A stretch of 64,000 nt of DNA from Chitinophaga pendula (GTDB lineage Bacteria > Bacteroidota > Bacteroidia > Chitinophagales > Chitinophagaceae): contig NZ_CP077769.1 in NCBI RefSeq assembly GCF_020386615.1, positions 7,055,501 to 7,119,500 on the forward strand, in the 5' to 3' direction. Each line of letters begins with the position of its first letter. The stretch's first letter is position 1. This document shows positions 8,736 through 17,211 of this stretch, piece by piece. The notes beneath the pieces are model-generated. The model had not been told where the DNA came from and ran no database searches. It saw nothing but the letters and a program-made list of their open reading frames with translations. A program made the position numbers and the translations under genes.

Positions 8736-9569
8736 ATGTATACTACATACAAGAACCTGCGATTTGCAGACGATTGCCTGCAATACAGCCACTATGACGA
8801 GGGACAGTGCTGGGCTGCCTATACCCGGTACCACCGCCCCAAAGTACATGAACTATACATACCGCAGGCCATGTTCAACCTGGTACTCAAAGGACGCAAA
8901 CGTATGTATGAGGGCACAACCGTATATGCAGTACAGGCAGGCGATTGTTTCGTCATCCCGGCAGGTACCTTGTTATGTTCAGAGATCCTATGGGAAGAAG
9001 CGGCCTTCGAAAGCATTAATATCCTCCTGACGGAGGACTTATTAGCAGGTATTATCACCGAACATTGCCCGCTGCACTTACCACGTACCACCATTCACCT
9101 GCCAGGTTGCGACCCCACAGGCGCCTGGGGAGAACAACTACGGCGCCGTTTCCTGGAAGAGCCAGCGCTATCCCGCACAGAAACGACAGCCGCCGCGATC
9201 CGCCTGCTGGCCGCCCGCCCGCAATGGCCCGCCATACTCAACATGCTGCGGCAGGTCGTCGGCCCGCCAGTGACAGCCGCCATCAACACCTTTTGTGACG
9301 ACCTGCCACATTTACGGTTACTCGACGAAATCGCCCTGAAATGCCATACCAGCAAAGCCACCCTGAGACGATATTTCCGCCAGGTCTATCATACCACCCC
9401 CATGCAATACCTGTGGCAGAAAAGACTTGAAATAACCGGCTTCCAGTTGCGAACAACCTCCCGGCCTATACGCGATATCGCCTTCAGCGCCGGTTTTCAG
9501 GATATCAGCCACTTCTACCACGCCTTCCGGGCAGCCTACGGCGTCTCCCCGCAACAATGGCGCGCCTGA
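8736..9569 (+). CDS. AraC-family transcriptional regulator
   Basis: 277 residues. The N-terminal half (about 1-150) looks like a cupin-type sensing domain, with the pattern VYAVQAGDCFVIPAGTLL. The C-terminal hundred residues are a double helix-turn-helix AraC domain (DEIALKCHTSKATLRRYF, then RPIRDIAFSAGFQDISHFYHAF, ending GVSPQQWRA). Such proteins usually sense a small molecule and activate neighbouring or carbohydrate and stress genes. The ligand is unknown. It lies 26 nt after the MBL hydrolase on the same strand. Confidence 0.9.
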   Translation: MYTTYKNLRFADDCLQYSHYDEGQCWAAYTRYHRPKVHELYIPQAMFNLVLKGRKRMYEGTTVYAVQAGDCFVIPAGTLLCSEILWEEAAFESINILLTEDLLAGIITEHCPLHLPRTTIHLPGCDPTGAWGEQLRRRFLEEPALSRTETTAAAIRLLAARPQWPAILNMLRQVVGPPVTAAINTFCDDLPHLRLLDEIALKCHTSKATLRRYFRQVYHTTPMQYLWQKRLEITGFQLRTTSRPIRDIAFSAGFQDISHFYHAFRAAYGVSPQQWRA

Positions 9570-9645
9570 CCATCCATAGCAGATTGAACATTTCAGCCAA
9601 CGATCTCCCACTCCGTCCACCTACTTTTATCAAAATTGTTATATT

Positions 9646-9990
9646 ATGGAACATTTTGCACAAGATTGGGTAGCCGCCTGGAATAATCATGACCTGGAAG
9701 CTATCATGGCCCATTATGATGAAGCCGTAGTATTTTACTCCCCTTTCATCCGCAAACTGAATAATGAACCCAGCGGCGCTATCCGCGGAAAGGAGGAGCT
9801 ACGTAAATATTTTAGTAAAGCACTGGAAGTATATCCGGACCTCCATTTCGAATTGTATCACATATTGGAAGGAATAGATGGCATAGTATTGTATTACAAA
9901 AGCGTAGGCAACCGCCTTAGCGCAGAAATGATGGTATTGAATACAGCCGGTAAAGTGATCGAGGTACGGGCACATTATAAACAGCTATAG
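9646..9990 (+). CDS. SnoaL/NTF2-like protein
   Basis: A 114-residue single-domain protein with the cone-shaped NTF2/SnoaL fold pattern: an N-terminal helix (FAQDWVAAWNNHDLEAIMAHY), then strands including VVFYSPF, the RGKEELRKYF helix and a final beta-sheet. Members are isomerases, hydrolases or ligand-binding proteins, and nothing in the sequence identifies the substrate. It stands alone between the AraC regulator and the sigma factor cassette. Confidence 0.8.
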   Translation: MEHFAQDWVAAWNNHDLEAIMAHYDEAVVFYSPFIRKLNNEPSGAIRGKEELRKYFSKALEVYPDLHFELYHILEGIDGIVLYYKSVGNRLSAEMMVLNTAGKVIEVRAHYKQL

Positions 9991-10254
9991 AATGACTATT
10001 ATTACCCCATTAGACCCCCTTTTAAGCCATTTTTCTCTTTTTTGGAGTGGATTTTAAACCTTTTACTCCCAAAACGATCTCATATATGAAAGCTGTTTTC
10101 TATTTAACTTTCAATGATAAACGCTTGGGGCTGACAATGTCATTATTTGGCAAAACATCGGATCGCTGGTTTGACCGGAAGTATTGTCAGGCGTTGTACA
10201 GATTGGTGATGTTCGACAGATCTCCCCTTTGTCCGGAATTTAACCATTTAACCT

Positions 10255-10806
10255 ATGGCCGTTAATCAGGACGACAAGGAATTACTGGCACTTTACCGGC
10301 AACCAGCCACCAGGGAACAAGGATTCACCAACATTATCCGGAAATACCAGGAGCGGTTGTACTGGCACGTTCGCCGTCTGGTGGTCGATCACGAGGATGC
10401 GAATGATGTGTTGCAGAATGTATTTATAAAAGTCTGGAAAAATCTGGAAGGATTCCGCGAAGATGCCCAGCTATACACCTGGTTGTATAAGATCGCTACT
10501 AACGAATGCCTCAGCTTCCTGGAACAACAGAAAAGGAAAGCCGCCATTTCCTTATCCGATATCGAAAGCGGTCTTAGTAATAAGTTAAAGGCAGATACAC
10601 AATTTGATGCAAACAAATTGGAATGGAAATTACAAAAAGCCATTCTCAGCCTGCCCGAAAAACAGCGTGTCGTTTTCAATCTCAGGTATTACGACGAAAT
10701 GCCTTATGAAGAAATGAGCCGGGTGCTGGATACCTCCGAAGGAGCACTCAAAGCATCCTACCACCACGCTGTAAAAAAGATAGAAGAGTATATAAAAAAT
10801 GGTTAA
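10255..10806 (+). CDS. ECF-family RNA polymerase sigma factor
   Basis: 183 residues with sigma region 2 (about 25-95: RRLVVDHEDANDVLQNVFIKVWKNL, then TWLYKIATNECL) and region 4 (about 125-180: LPEKQRVVFNLRYYDEMPYEEM and the helix GALKASYHHAVKKIEEYI). The DNA between the two is a short linker, as in ECF sigma factors. It directs RNA polymerase to a stress or envelope regulon. The two genes downstream, a single-pass membrane protein and an exported Spy-like protein, suggest a cell-envelope-stress module in which the membrane protein controls this sigma factor. Confidence 0.93.
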   Translation: MAVNQDDKELLALYRQPATREQGFTNIIRKYQERLYWHVRRLVVDHEDANDVLQNVFIKVWKNLEGFREDAQLYTWLYKIATNECLSFLEQQKRKAAISLSDIESGLSNKLKADTQFDANKLEWKLQKAILSLPEKQRVVFNLRYYDEMPYEEMSRVLDTSEGALKASYHHAVKKIEEYIKNG

Positions 10807-10913
10807 AATATTAAACCGGACTTGGTAAGTACCACCCATAGACTGTATTTTTCAGTTATAGTCATTTAAACCATCATCCGGGATCATTGTCTAAAGTGCA
10901 ATATTGATATCTT

Positions 10914-11540
10914 ATGAATAAGGGGAAAGACATTGTAGACGAATTGAACGCACTGTCAGCCGGAGCCAACTGGCCTGCTCGGCAGCCCGCTTATCAGGTG
11001 CCTCCCGGTTATTTTGATCAATTCCCCGGCCGCATGCTGGAGTTGATACATAATGATGACAATATCTCTGTTGGAGACGAACTCCGCACCATCTCTCCCA
11101 CAGTAGCCGCATTACCCCGGCATACACCGCATTCATTGCCAGAGGGGTACTTTGAGACATTACAACCGGTATTACCCAACGTTAACCAGGCTCCAGCCGC
11201 AAAAGGAGCAACGGTAATACCTATACGCCGAAAAAAACCTTATCTGAAATTGATGACCGCAGCAGCAAGTATTTGCGCTGTAATCGCCGTGAGCTCCCTG
11301 TTCGTATTGCGCGAAAGCAACGGGAATAACCTGGACGCTCACTTGGCAAATATCAGCGATCAGGAGATCGTTGACTATCTGCAATCTCATGCCGATGTGT
11401 TCGACAGAGACGCTATTTTTAATACCGTCTCTCAGGTAGAAGCCCTGCCATTAGATGCACAGGATAATAACCTGAACAGCGAAGACCTCGACCAGTTCAT
11501 AGACAATAGCAGCCAGTCAGCCGATGCACCTCATAATTAG
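10914..11540 (+). CDS. Single-pass membrane protein, putative anti-sigma partner
   Basis: 208 residues with no recognised enzyme motif. The N-terminal cytoplasmic part (about 1-105) carries two copies of a short motif, VPPGYFDQFPGRML and LPEGYFETLQPVL, a pattern I know from Bacteroidetes proteins encoded next to ECF sigma factors. One transmembrane helix follows (about residues 110-130, LMTAAASICAVIAVSSLFVL) and then an acidic periplasmic tail. Topology and position (107 nt after the sigma gene, 5 nt before the Spy-like gene) fit an anti-sigma or sigma-regulating role, but there is no classical zinc anti-sigma HxxxCxxC motif. Confidence 0.7.
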   Translation: MNKGKDIVDELNALSAGANWPARQPAYQVPPGYFDQFPGRMLELIHNDDNISVGDELRTISPTVAALPRHTPHSLPEGYFETLQPVLPNVNQAPAAKGATVIPIRRKKPYLKLMTAAASICAVIAVSSLFVLRESNGNNLDAHLANISDQEIVDYLQSHADVFDRDAIFNTVSQVEALPLDAQDNNLNSEDLDQFIDNSSQSADAPHN

Positions 11541-11545
11541 CGATC

Positions 11546-12037
11546 ATGAAGCATTTCAACACAATAAGTATCATTTTACTGGCCCTGTTGACCTGTTTAC
11601 CCGTAAGCATACGGGCACAACAAGCCGATCTTGATATGAAGGATAAGATCAGACAACTGGAAGTCGCATACCTGGCTAAACAACTGGACCTGACACCGGA
11701 AGAAGCACAGGGCTTCTGGCCGCTCTATAATAAATATACCCACGAAGTAGAACAACTGATCGCCGCCCGCAGATCCAAACAGGCCGTGCCCGAAAATGCA
11801 TCCGGCACCACCCAGAAACTTGCTGCAGATGGAGATGTAGATAAAGAACTGGCCTTCGATCGTAAAATGCTGGATATAAGAAGCCGCTATAAACAGGAAT
11901 TCCTTAAAGTACTACCCGCCGGTAAAGCCAGCTCCGTATTCAAAACAGAAAGAGAATTCAGAGGTCAGTTGCTCCGGCACCTCAAAGAACGCCGGGATGC
12001 CGGCCGTAGAGGAATGCCCGGCAGACAACGATTCTAA
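11546..12037 (+). CDS. Exported Spy/CpxP-like protein
   Basis: 163 residues with an N-terminal signal peptide (about 1-24, ending IRAQ) and a charged all-helical mature part. It contains LDLTPEEAQGFWPLYNKY, which resembles the LTxxQ-type helices of Spy/CpxP periplasmic chaperones and metal sensors such as CnrX. The C-terminus is very basic. It starts 5 nt after the putative anti-sigma gene, so it is probably the periplasmic sensor or chaperone of the sigma module. That role is inferred from family resemblance and context. Confidence 0.72.
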   Translation: MKHFNTISIILLALLTCLPVSIRAQQADLDMKDKIRQLEVAYLAKQLDLTPEEAQGFWPLYNKYTHEVEQLIAARRSKQAVPENASGTTQKLAADGDVDKELAFDRKMLDIRSRYKQEFLKVLPAGKASSVFKTEREFRGQLLRHLKERRDAGRRGMPGRQRF

Positions 12038-12070
12038 TCCAACAATACCCTCCCGAAGGAACAATCAGGC

Positions 12071-12117
12071 ATATAAAAAAGAAAAGGAACGCATCGCGTT
12101 CCTTTTCTTTTTTATAT
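12071..12117. terminator. Bidirectional terminator between convergent genes
   Basis: A perfect 22-bp inverted repeat with a 3-nt loop (ATC at 12093-12095). Its core is GGAACGC/GCGTTCC flanked by A-runs on the left and T-runs on the right. It can terminate both the sigma cassette (plus) and the transketolase subunit gene (minus). Confidence 0.92.
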
Positions 12118-12139
12118 CGCAGATAACAGCGTACCGCCA

Positions 12140-13105
12140 TTACTGTTTTTTCTTTCTAGCAATGGCCTTTTCTGCCGCAGCAACAATATGATCCGCATCC
12201 AGGCCATATTTCTTCAGCAATTCAACCGGTTTGCCACTCTCGCCAAAAGTATCATTGGTACCCACATACTCAATAGGCACCGGCAGATGACGGCTGGCTA
12301 CCTGTGCAATGCTGTCTCCCAGACCTCCGAGCACATTGTGCTCTTCAGCAGTGACAGCACAGCCGGTCTTTTGCAGGGAACGCAATACCGCTTCCTCGTC
12401 CAGTGGCTTGATAGTATGGATATTGATGATCTCCACACTATAACCTCTTTCCTCCAGTTGCTTCCCAGCTTCGATCGCAAGCCATACCAGATGACCGCAG
12501 GCAAACAAGGTCACATCAGTACCTTCATGTAATACCTGTGCCTTACCTAATTCGAATACCTGGTCTTCCGCAGTGAAATTAGGCCATTTAGGACGGCCAA
12601 AACGAAGGTATACCGGGCCCTCATGATCAGCGATCGCAATAGTGGCAGCCTTGGTCTGGTTGAAATCACAAGGAACCACCACCGCCATACCTGGCAGCAT
12701 CTTCATCATGCCGATATCTTCCAGGATCTGGTGCGTAGCACCATCTTCACCCAGTGTAAGACCAGCATGCGAAGCACATATCTTCACATTCTTGCCGGAA
12801 TAGGCAACAGACTGACGGATCTGGTCATATACACGTCCCGTAGAGAAATTCGCAAAAGTAGTAGTATACGGTATTTTGCCACCTATGGTCATACCAGCAG
12901 CAATACCTATCATATTGGCCTCTGCAATACCAACCTGTATAAAGCGCTCCGGAAACTCCTTAATAAAGGCATTCAGCTTCATAGAGCCCAACAGGTCCGC
13001 TGTAAGAGCTACAACATTCGGATTCTTACGAGCCAGCTCCAGGATACCTTCTCCAAATCCTGCACGGGTTTCTTTCTCGTTTAAGGGTTGAATATCTTTT
13101 ACCAT
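12140..13105 (-). CDS. Transketolase, C-terminal subunit
   Basis: 321 residues covering the pyrimidine-binding and C-terminal domains of transketolase, which moves two-carbon ketol units in the pentose phosphate pathway. Visible motifs are the catalytic-glutamate region FIQVGIAEANMIGIAAGM, the THQILEDIGMMK stretch and the VTAEEHNVLGGLGDSIAQV segment of the third domain. The N-terminal thiamine-diphosphate-binding half is absent, so this is one partner of a split transketolase whose other half must lie elsewhere in the genome. It lies 78 nt downstream of galE. Confusion with the C-terminal part of a DXS-like enzyme is possible but less likely. Confidence 0.9.
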   Translation of the reverse strand: MVKDIQPLNEKETRAGFGEGILELARKNPNVVALTADLLGSMKLNAFIKEFPERFIQVGIAEANMIGIAAGMTIGGKIPYTTTFANFSTGRVYDQIRQSVAYSGKNVKICASHAGLTLGEDGATHQILEDIGMMKMLPGMAVVVPCDFNQTKAATIAIADHEGPVYLRFGRPKWPNFTAEDQVFELGKAQVLHEGTDVTLFACGHLVWLAIEAGKQLEERGYSVEIINIHTIKPLDEEAVLRSLQKTGCAVTAEEHNVLGGLGDSIAQVASRHLPVPIEYVGTNDTFGESGKPVELLKKYGLDADHIVAAAEKAIARKKKQ

Positions 13106-13183
13106 AAAGGCAATTTATAAATTTGAAGCGTAAAAATAATAATTAATAAGGGGATGTGCTAATATTAAGCACAAACCGGCTCA

Positions 13184-14212
13184 TCAGTTGGCCAGTACCT
13201 TGTCGCGCAGACTTACCTCCCATTGCCAGGCTGTACGCATCATATCCTCAATACCTATCTTAGGCTCCCATCCCAGGGATTCCTTCGCATGTGTATTGTT
13301 GGCATAGATGGCAATCACATCACCAGGACGACGCGGACCAAGCTCATAATTCAATTTTACGCCGGATATCTTCTCAAATGCCTTGATAGCTTCCAATACC
13401 GTTACACCATTACCTGTACCCAGGTTGAATGTCTCACAATTACTCTTGTTCTTATGCTCCAGCAGGTATTGCAACGCTTTAGTATGTGCATTGGCAATAT
13501 CCATTACATGTATATAATCCCGGATGCAGGAACCATCACGGGTGTCATAATCACTGCCGAATACAGTCAGACGCGGACGTTTACCGATCGCCGTCTGTGT
13601 GATCATAGGCACCAGGTTGTCTGGCTTACCGATCGGTAACTCACCGATCAGGGCAGACGGATGTGCACCTACCGGGTTAAAATAACGCAGCAATATAGAT
13701 TGGGTAGTATTGACATGGCTATAGTCACGGATCATCTGCTCGCCCATCTGTTTGGTACGCGCATAAGGACTCTGTGCCTCTAACAACGGAGTAGATTCCA
13801 CTACCGGTAGCTCGGTGGCATTACCATATACAGAACACGAAGAGGAGAATACCAGGTTAGGTATGTCAAACTCTTTGATACATTTCAATACGTTGGTCAG
13901 TGATGTCAGATTGTTATGGAAGTATAACAAAGGATCTGCCACAGACTCCGGCACCGTTTTCAGCGCAGCAAAATGAATAACACCTACAATGTCACGATTT
14001 TCGTGAAACACAGCATGCGTATCCTCCAGATTGCACAGATCCACTTTGTAATTACGGATCTTTTTGCCGGTAATTTTCTCTACTCCTTCCAATAATTGGG
14101 TAGTACTGCGGATATTACTGTCCACAGATACCACATCAAAGCCATGATTGATAAGATCGACAATGGTATGTGAACCAATATAGCCGCAACCACCGGTAAC
14201 TAGAACCTTCAT
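13184..14212 (-). CDS. galE: UDP-glucose 4-epimerase
   Basis: 342-residue short-chain dehydrogenase/reductase-type epimerase interconverting UDP-glucose and UDP-galactose. The NAD-binding glycine motif GGCGYIGSH is at the very N-terminus. The catalytic serine lies in SSSCSVYG and the YxxxK pair in PYARTKQ. GalE-specific segments include RYFNPVGAHPS, DYIHVMD and FNLGTGNGVTVLE. It starts 34 nt after rmlA on the minus strand, so the pair probably supplies nucleotide sugars for surface polysaccharide. The length is normal for the family. Confidence 0.95.
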   Translation of the reverse strand: MKVLVTGGCGYIGSHTIVDLINHGFDVVSVDSNIRSTTQLLEGVEKITGKKIRNYKVDLCNLEDTHAVFHENRDIVGVIHFAALKTVPESVADPLLYFHNNLTSLTNVLKCIKEFDIPNLVFSSSCSVYGNATELPVVESTPLLEAQSPYARTKQMGEQMIRDYSHVNTTQSILLRYFNPVGAHPSALIGELPIGKPDNLVPMITQTAIGKRPRLTVFGSDYDTRDGSCIRDYIHVMDIANAHTKALQYLLEHKNKSNCETFNLGTGNGVTVLEAIKAFEKISGVKLNYELGPRRPGDVIAIYANNTHAKESLGWEPKIGIEDMMRTAWQWEVSLRDKVLAN

Positions 14213-14246
14213 ATAGTTTTTGATTTATGGATTTATCGGATGTTCA

Positions 14247-15107
14247 TTATTTAAGCAGCGCCTCAATATACTGCCCATAACCACTCTTCAGCAATGGCTT
14301 CGCCAATTCCTGCAGCTGCTCGGCAGTGATAAAGCCCTTCCGGTAGGCTATCTCCTCTATACAAGCCACTTTAATACCCTGACGCTGTTCGATCACCTGC
14401 ACAAACTGCGAAGCTTGCATCAGAGAGTCAAAAGTACCTGTATCCAGCCAGGCCGTTCCACGGGGCAGAATAGATACCTTCAGCTTGCCCCGACGTAAAT
14501 ATTCCTTGTTAACGTCCGTGATCTCATACTCTCCACGCGCACTGGGCGCCAGATCACGGGCAATATCTACCACATCATTATCATAAAAGTAAAGCCCAGG
14601 TACCGCATAGTTGGATTTCGGCTGCTGAGGCTTCTCTTCAATAGAGACCACCCGCATCTGCTCATCAAACTCTACTACTCCATATCGCTCCGGGTCAGAT
14701 ACGTGATAGGCATATACAATACCTCCGTCAGGATCTACATTTTTAGCCAGTTGCTCCCCAAGACCGGCGCCATAGAAGATATTATCGCCAAGAACCAGGG
14801 CAACTTTTTCATTCCCAATGAATTCGCGCCCTATTACAAAGGCCTGTGCCAACCCGTTAGGTTGTGGCTGCTCTGCATAACTGATGTCAAGCCCATAACG
14901 TTTGCCGTCCCCGAAAAGGCGTTGAAAAGCAGGAAGATCATGTGGCGTAGAGATGATCAATATATCCTTAATACCCGCCAGCATAAGCGTTGACAGTGGA
15001 TAATATATCATCGGCTTATCATAAACAGGCATGATCTGTTTACTGATAGCATATGTGATCGGATGTAACCGAGTGCCGGATCCACCGGCCAAAATAATTC
15101 CTTTCAT
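14247..15107 (-). CDS. rmlA: Glucose-1-phosphate thymidylyltransferase
   Basis: 286 residues. RmlA makes dTDP-glucose from glucose-1-phosphate and dTTP, the first step towards dTDP-rhamnose and related sugars. The N-terminal nucleotide-binding loop [11 protein letters not shown], the [15 protein letters not shown] segment, VLGDNIFYG and the [12 protein letters not shown] loop are all present. No rmlB, rmlC or rmlD gene is in the window. On the minus strand a TATTTTTG box at 15165-15158 is a good -7 element, but I see no TTG at the proper distance upstream. Confidence 0.95.
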   Translation of the reverse strand: MKGIILAGGSGTRLHPITYAISKQIMPVYDKPMIYYPLSTLMLAGIKDILIISTPHDLPAFQRLFGDGKRYGLDISYAEQPQPNGLAQAFVIGREFIGNEKVALVLGDNIFYGAGLGEQLAKNVDPDGGIVYAYHVSDPERYGVVEFDEQMRVVSIEEKPQQPKSNYAVPGLYFYDNDVVDIARDLAPSARGEYEITDVNKEYLRRGKLKVSILPRGTAWLDTGTFDSLMQASQFVQVIEQRQGIKVACIEEIAYRKGFITAEQLQELAKPLLKSGYGQYIEALLK

Positions 15108-15227
15108 CGTACTAGTAGGTTAATTTTAAATGGTGAAATGAGGGAACGAAAATCCCCCAAAAATAGCAGGTCTGGATGAAATGCCATATTATTTGACCAA
15201 AAAATTAAAAAACCCCCCGAAAACAAA

Positions 15228-15261
15228 AAGGAGAAAAGGGGGGTTATCCCCTTTTCTCCTT
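15228..15261 (-). terminator. Terminator of the PiT operon
   Basis: A perfect 14-bp stem, AAGGAGAAAAGGGG at 15228-15241 with its complement at 15248-15261, encloses a 6-nt loop. On the minus strand it is followed by a T-rich tail. It lies just beyond the stop codon of the phosphate transporter. Confidence 0.85.
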
Positions 15262-15286
15262 GCCAGAATATCAACGAACAAACGCG

Positions 15287-16294
15287 TTATTTGACAAATA
15301 AGTTTACTACAAAAAATACACCGGCAGCCAGTAAAGCACTGATAGGTATCGTCATGATCCAGGCCCATAAAAGGCTTACCGTTACCCCCCAACGCACTGC
15401 TGACAGTCGTTTGGTAGCACCTACCCCAATAATGGAACCAGTGATCGTATGCGTGGTACTTACCGGGATACTCAGGCTCTCGGTCAGGAACAAGGTGATA
15501 GCACCGGCAGTCTCCGCTGCCACACCTTCCAGGGGTGTTACCTTCGTAATACGGGTACCCATCGTTTTAACGATCTTCCAGCCACCACTCATCGTACCCA
15601 GCGCAATCGCCGTAAAACACGCCAGCGGCACCCAGTTAGGCAGATCCTTGATGTTTTCGATCGTACCATTCGCCACCATCGCCGCGGCAATAATACCCAT
15701 TACCTTTTGCGCATCATTACTGCCGTGACCAAGGCTCAGCGCAGCAGAAGATACCAGCTGCAAACGCTTGAACCAGTTCTCCGCCCGGAATGGATTCGCC
15801 TTCTTACATATATTGACAATAATAATCGTCAGTACAAAAGCAACTGCCATACCAATGAGGGGTGCCAGCACAATAAAATATACAGTAGGCAACACTTTCT
15901 GATAGTCCACCACCGCAAAAGAACCGTGTGCATTGGTAACAGCAGCACCAATAAACCCACCAATCAACGTATGAGAGGAACTAGAAGGGATACCGTACCA
16001 CCAGGTAAATAAGTTCCATATAATGGCAGCCACCAACCCGGAAAAGATCACCTTCAGCGTTACCGCATCCTCAAAAACAGATTTCGCAATGGTATTACCC
16101 ACCTTGAACTCCCCAATAAAATATTTAGTAATGAAAAAAGCGGCAAAATTGAAGACCGCCGCCCAGATTACTGCCTGAAAAGGAGTCAGCACCTTCGTCG
16201 ATACAATCGTAGCTATAGAGTTGGCAGCGTCATGAAACCCGTTGATATAGTCAAAAATGAGTGCCAGTATAATGATAACAACTAGAAAAACCAT
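15287..16294 (-). CDS. pit: PiT-family inorganic phosphate transporter
   Basis: 335-residue inner-membrane carrier that imports phosphate (probably as a metal-phosphate complex) using an ion gradient. Both inverted family signatures are present: GFHDAANSIATIVSTK near the N-terminus and SLGHGSNDAQKVMGIIAAAM in the second half. About ten hydrophobic helices are visible. It is the second gene of a two-gene minus-strand operon after the DUF47 protein, the usual arrangement for low-affinity Pit systems. It lies next to the plus-strand cluster with Pho-box-like promoters. Confidence 0.94.
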   Translation of the reverse strand: MVFLVVIIILALIFDYINGFHDAANSIATIVSTKVLTPFQAVIWAAVFNFAAFFITKYFIGEFKVGNTIAKSVFEDAVTLKVIFSGLVAAIIWNLFTWWYGIPSSSSHTLIGGFIGAAVTNAHGSFAVVDYQKVLPTVYFIVLAPLIGMAVAFVLTIIIVNICKKANPFRAENWFKRLQLVSSAALSLGHGSNDAQKVMGIIAAAMVANGTIENIKDLPNWVPLACFTAIALGTMSGGWKIVKTMGTRITKVTPLEGVAAETAGAITLFLTESLSIPVSTTHTITGSIIGVGATKRLSAVRWGVTVSLLWAWIMTIPISALLAAGVFFVVNLFVK

Positions 16295-16351
16295 AAGTTA
16301 AGAGAGATTACGCAAATGAACATACAGCCGTCAGCCCACTACTGGAGACGA

Positions 16352-17002
16352 TTAGGCATACTTGATAATGATCGTTTCGATTACATTAGCGGAATCCTCA
16401 CATTTGTCAGTCGCAATTTCCAGCGCCTGATAGATCTCCCTCATCTTGATCAGCTCGGCAGCATTGTTCTCTTTGTCAAACAGGTCAGCAATGGCACGGT
16501 CATAAATATCATCAGCATGATTCTCCAGGCTGTTGATCTTAACACAGGCATCTGTAATATTACGCATATTCCTCATGTTGCGCAGCTCGGGGATAGCCTT
16601 GCTCAACTCAAGTACACCCTGGTGGATCAACTCCGCCAGCTTACGAATACTCTCCGTGATCTCCTGTACCTTGTAAATATCAATACGTTTGGCAGAACCA
16701 TGGATGTAGTCAGCTACATCATCCAGGGTAGAAGCCAGGTAGTGAATATCTTCCCGGTCAAAAGGAGTGATAAAGTTTTGCCCTAATTCTACGAATATGC
16801 GATGAGTATAGTCATCATTCTTGTGTTCGAGACGCTCGATCAGATTCACTTTGTCTTTGCGCACCACTGGATCATTCGTGGTCACCAGCTCAATCAGCAC
16901 ACTAGACATTTCCACCAGGTTAGCTGCTACATCTTCAAACAAGGAGTAGAAAACCCGGTCTTTAGGCATGAATAATTTAACAAATGAATTGAAGCCTCCC
17001 AT
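16352..17002 (-). CDS. DUF47/PhoU-like phosphate transport regulator
   Basis: 216 residues, all-helical, of the DUF47 (YkaA, PhoU-like) family that accompanies PiT transporters and is thought to modulate them. Family-like stretches include NSFVKLFMPKDRVFYSLFED and the DDVADYIHGSAKRIDIY region. I start it at the ATG at 17002, which gives MGGFNSF, rather than at the upstream in-frame TTG at 17029, because that TTG lies inside the predicted -7 box. It is 57 nt from the PiT gene and co-transcribed with it. Confidence 0.92.
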   Translation of the reverse strand: MGGFNSFVKLFMPKDRVFYSLFEDVAANLVEMSSVLIELVTTNDPVVRKDKVNLIERLEHKNDDYTHRIFVELGQNFITPFDREDIHYLASTLDDVADYIHGSAKRIDIYKVQEITESIRKLAELIHQGVLELSKAIPELRNMRNMRNITDACVKINSLENHADDIYDRAIADLFDKENNAAELIKMREIYQALEIATDKCEDSANVIETIIIKYA

Positions 17003-17026
17003 ACAGTAAATTTTGAAAATTTGCGG

Positions 17027-17058
17027 CAAAAATAGGTCGCTAAACCCAATACCAACAA
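17027..17058 (-). promoter_or_regulatory. Promoter of the DUF47-PiT operon
   Basis: On the minus strand a TTG at 17058-17056 is followed after 21 nt by TATTTTTG at 17034-17027, a standard Bacteroidetes promoter; an alternative TTG at 17055-17053 gives 18 nt. Unlike the divergent plus-strand promoter it has a recognisable -33 element and no phased TTAAC repeats, so basal expression of phosphate uptake is likely. The two divergent promoters lie about 15 nt apart. Confidence 0.6.
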
Positions 17059-17071
17059 GAAAAAACGCGAA

Positions 17072-17127
17072 TTAATAATTCCTTAACACTGGATTAATAT
17101 AAAAGTAATATAGCGATTCGTCCTTTG
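17072..17127 (+). promoter_or_regulatory. Pho-box-like operator and promoter of the metallophosphoesterase gene
   Basis: Four tandem 11-mers occur without gaps: TTAATAATTCC (17072), TTAACACTGGA (17083), TTAATATAAAA (17094) and GTAATATAGCG (17105). Four bases later comes GTCCTTTG (17120-17127), a degenerate -7 box. There is no -33 TTG. The arrangement matches activator-dependent promoters bound by PhoB/PhoP-type regulators, whose sites are direct repeats with an 11-bp period (TTAACA-N5 in Bacillus PhoP). The same phasing recurs at four more promoters downstream. Confidence 0.75.
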
Positions 17128-17211
17128 TAATAGAATTTAAACAGCAACCCGCAGATGATTGTTTTCACCGGCTAGGCAGAATGTCATTCCGCGGGTGCAC
17201 CGAAAAAGCCC

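Noticed and set aside
10047..10265. 72-codon open frame ahead of the sigma factor gene
   Set aside because: It overlaps the sigma gene start, has no recognisable motif, and its sequence looks like promoter DNA rather than coding DNA.
17003..17029. TTG start extending the DUF47 protein by nine residues
   Set aside because: The TTG lies inside the predicted -7 box, so it would not be in the mRNA; the ATG at 17002 gives the normal family N-terminus.
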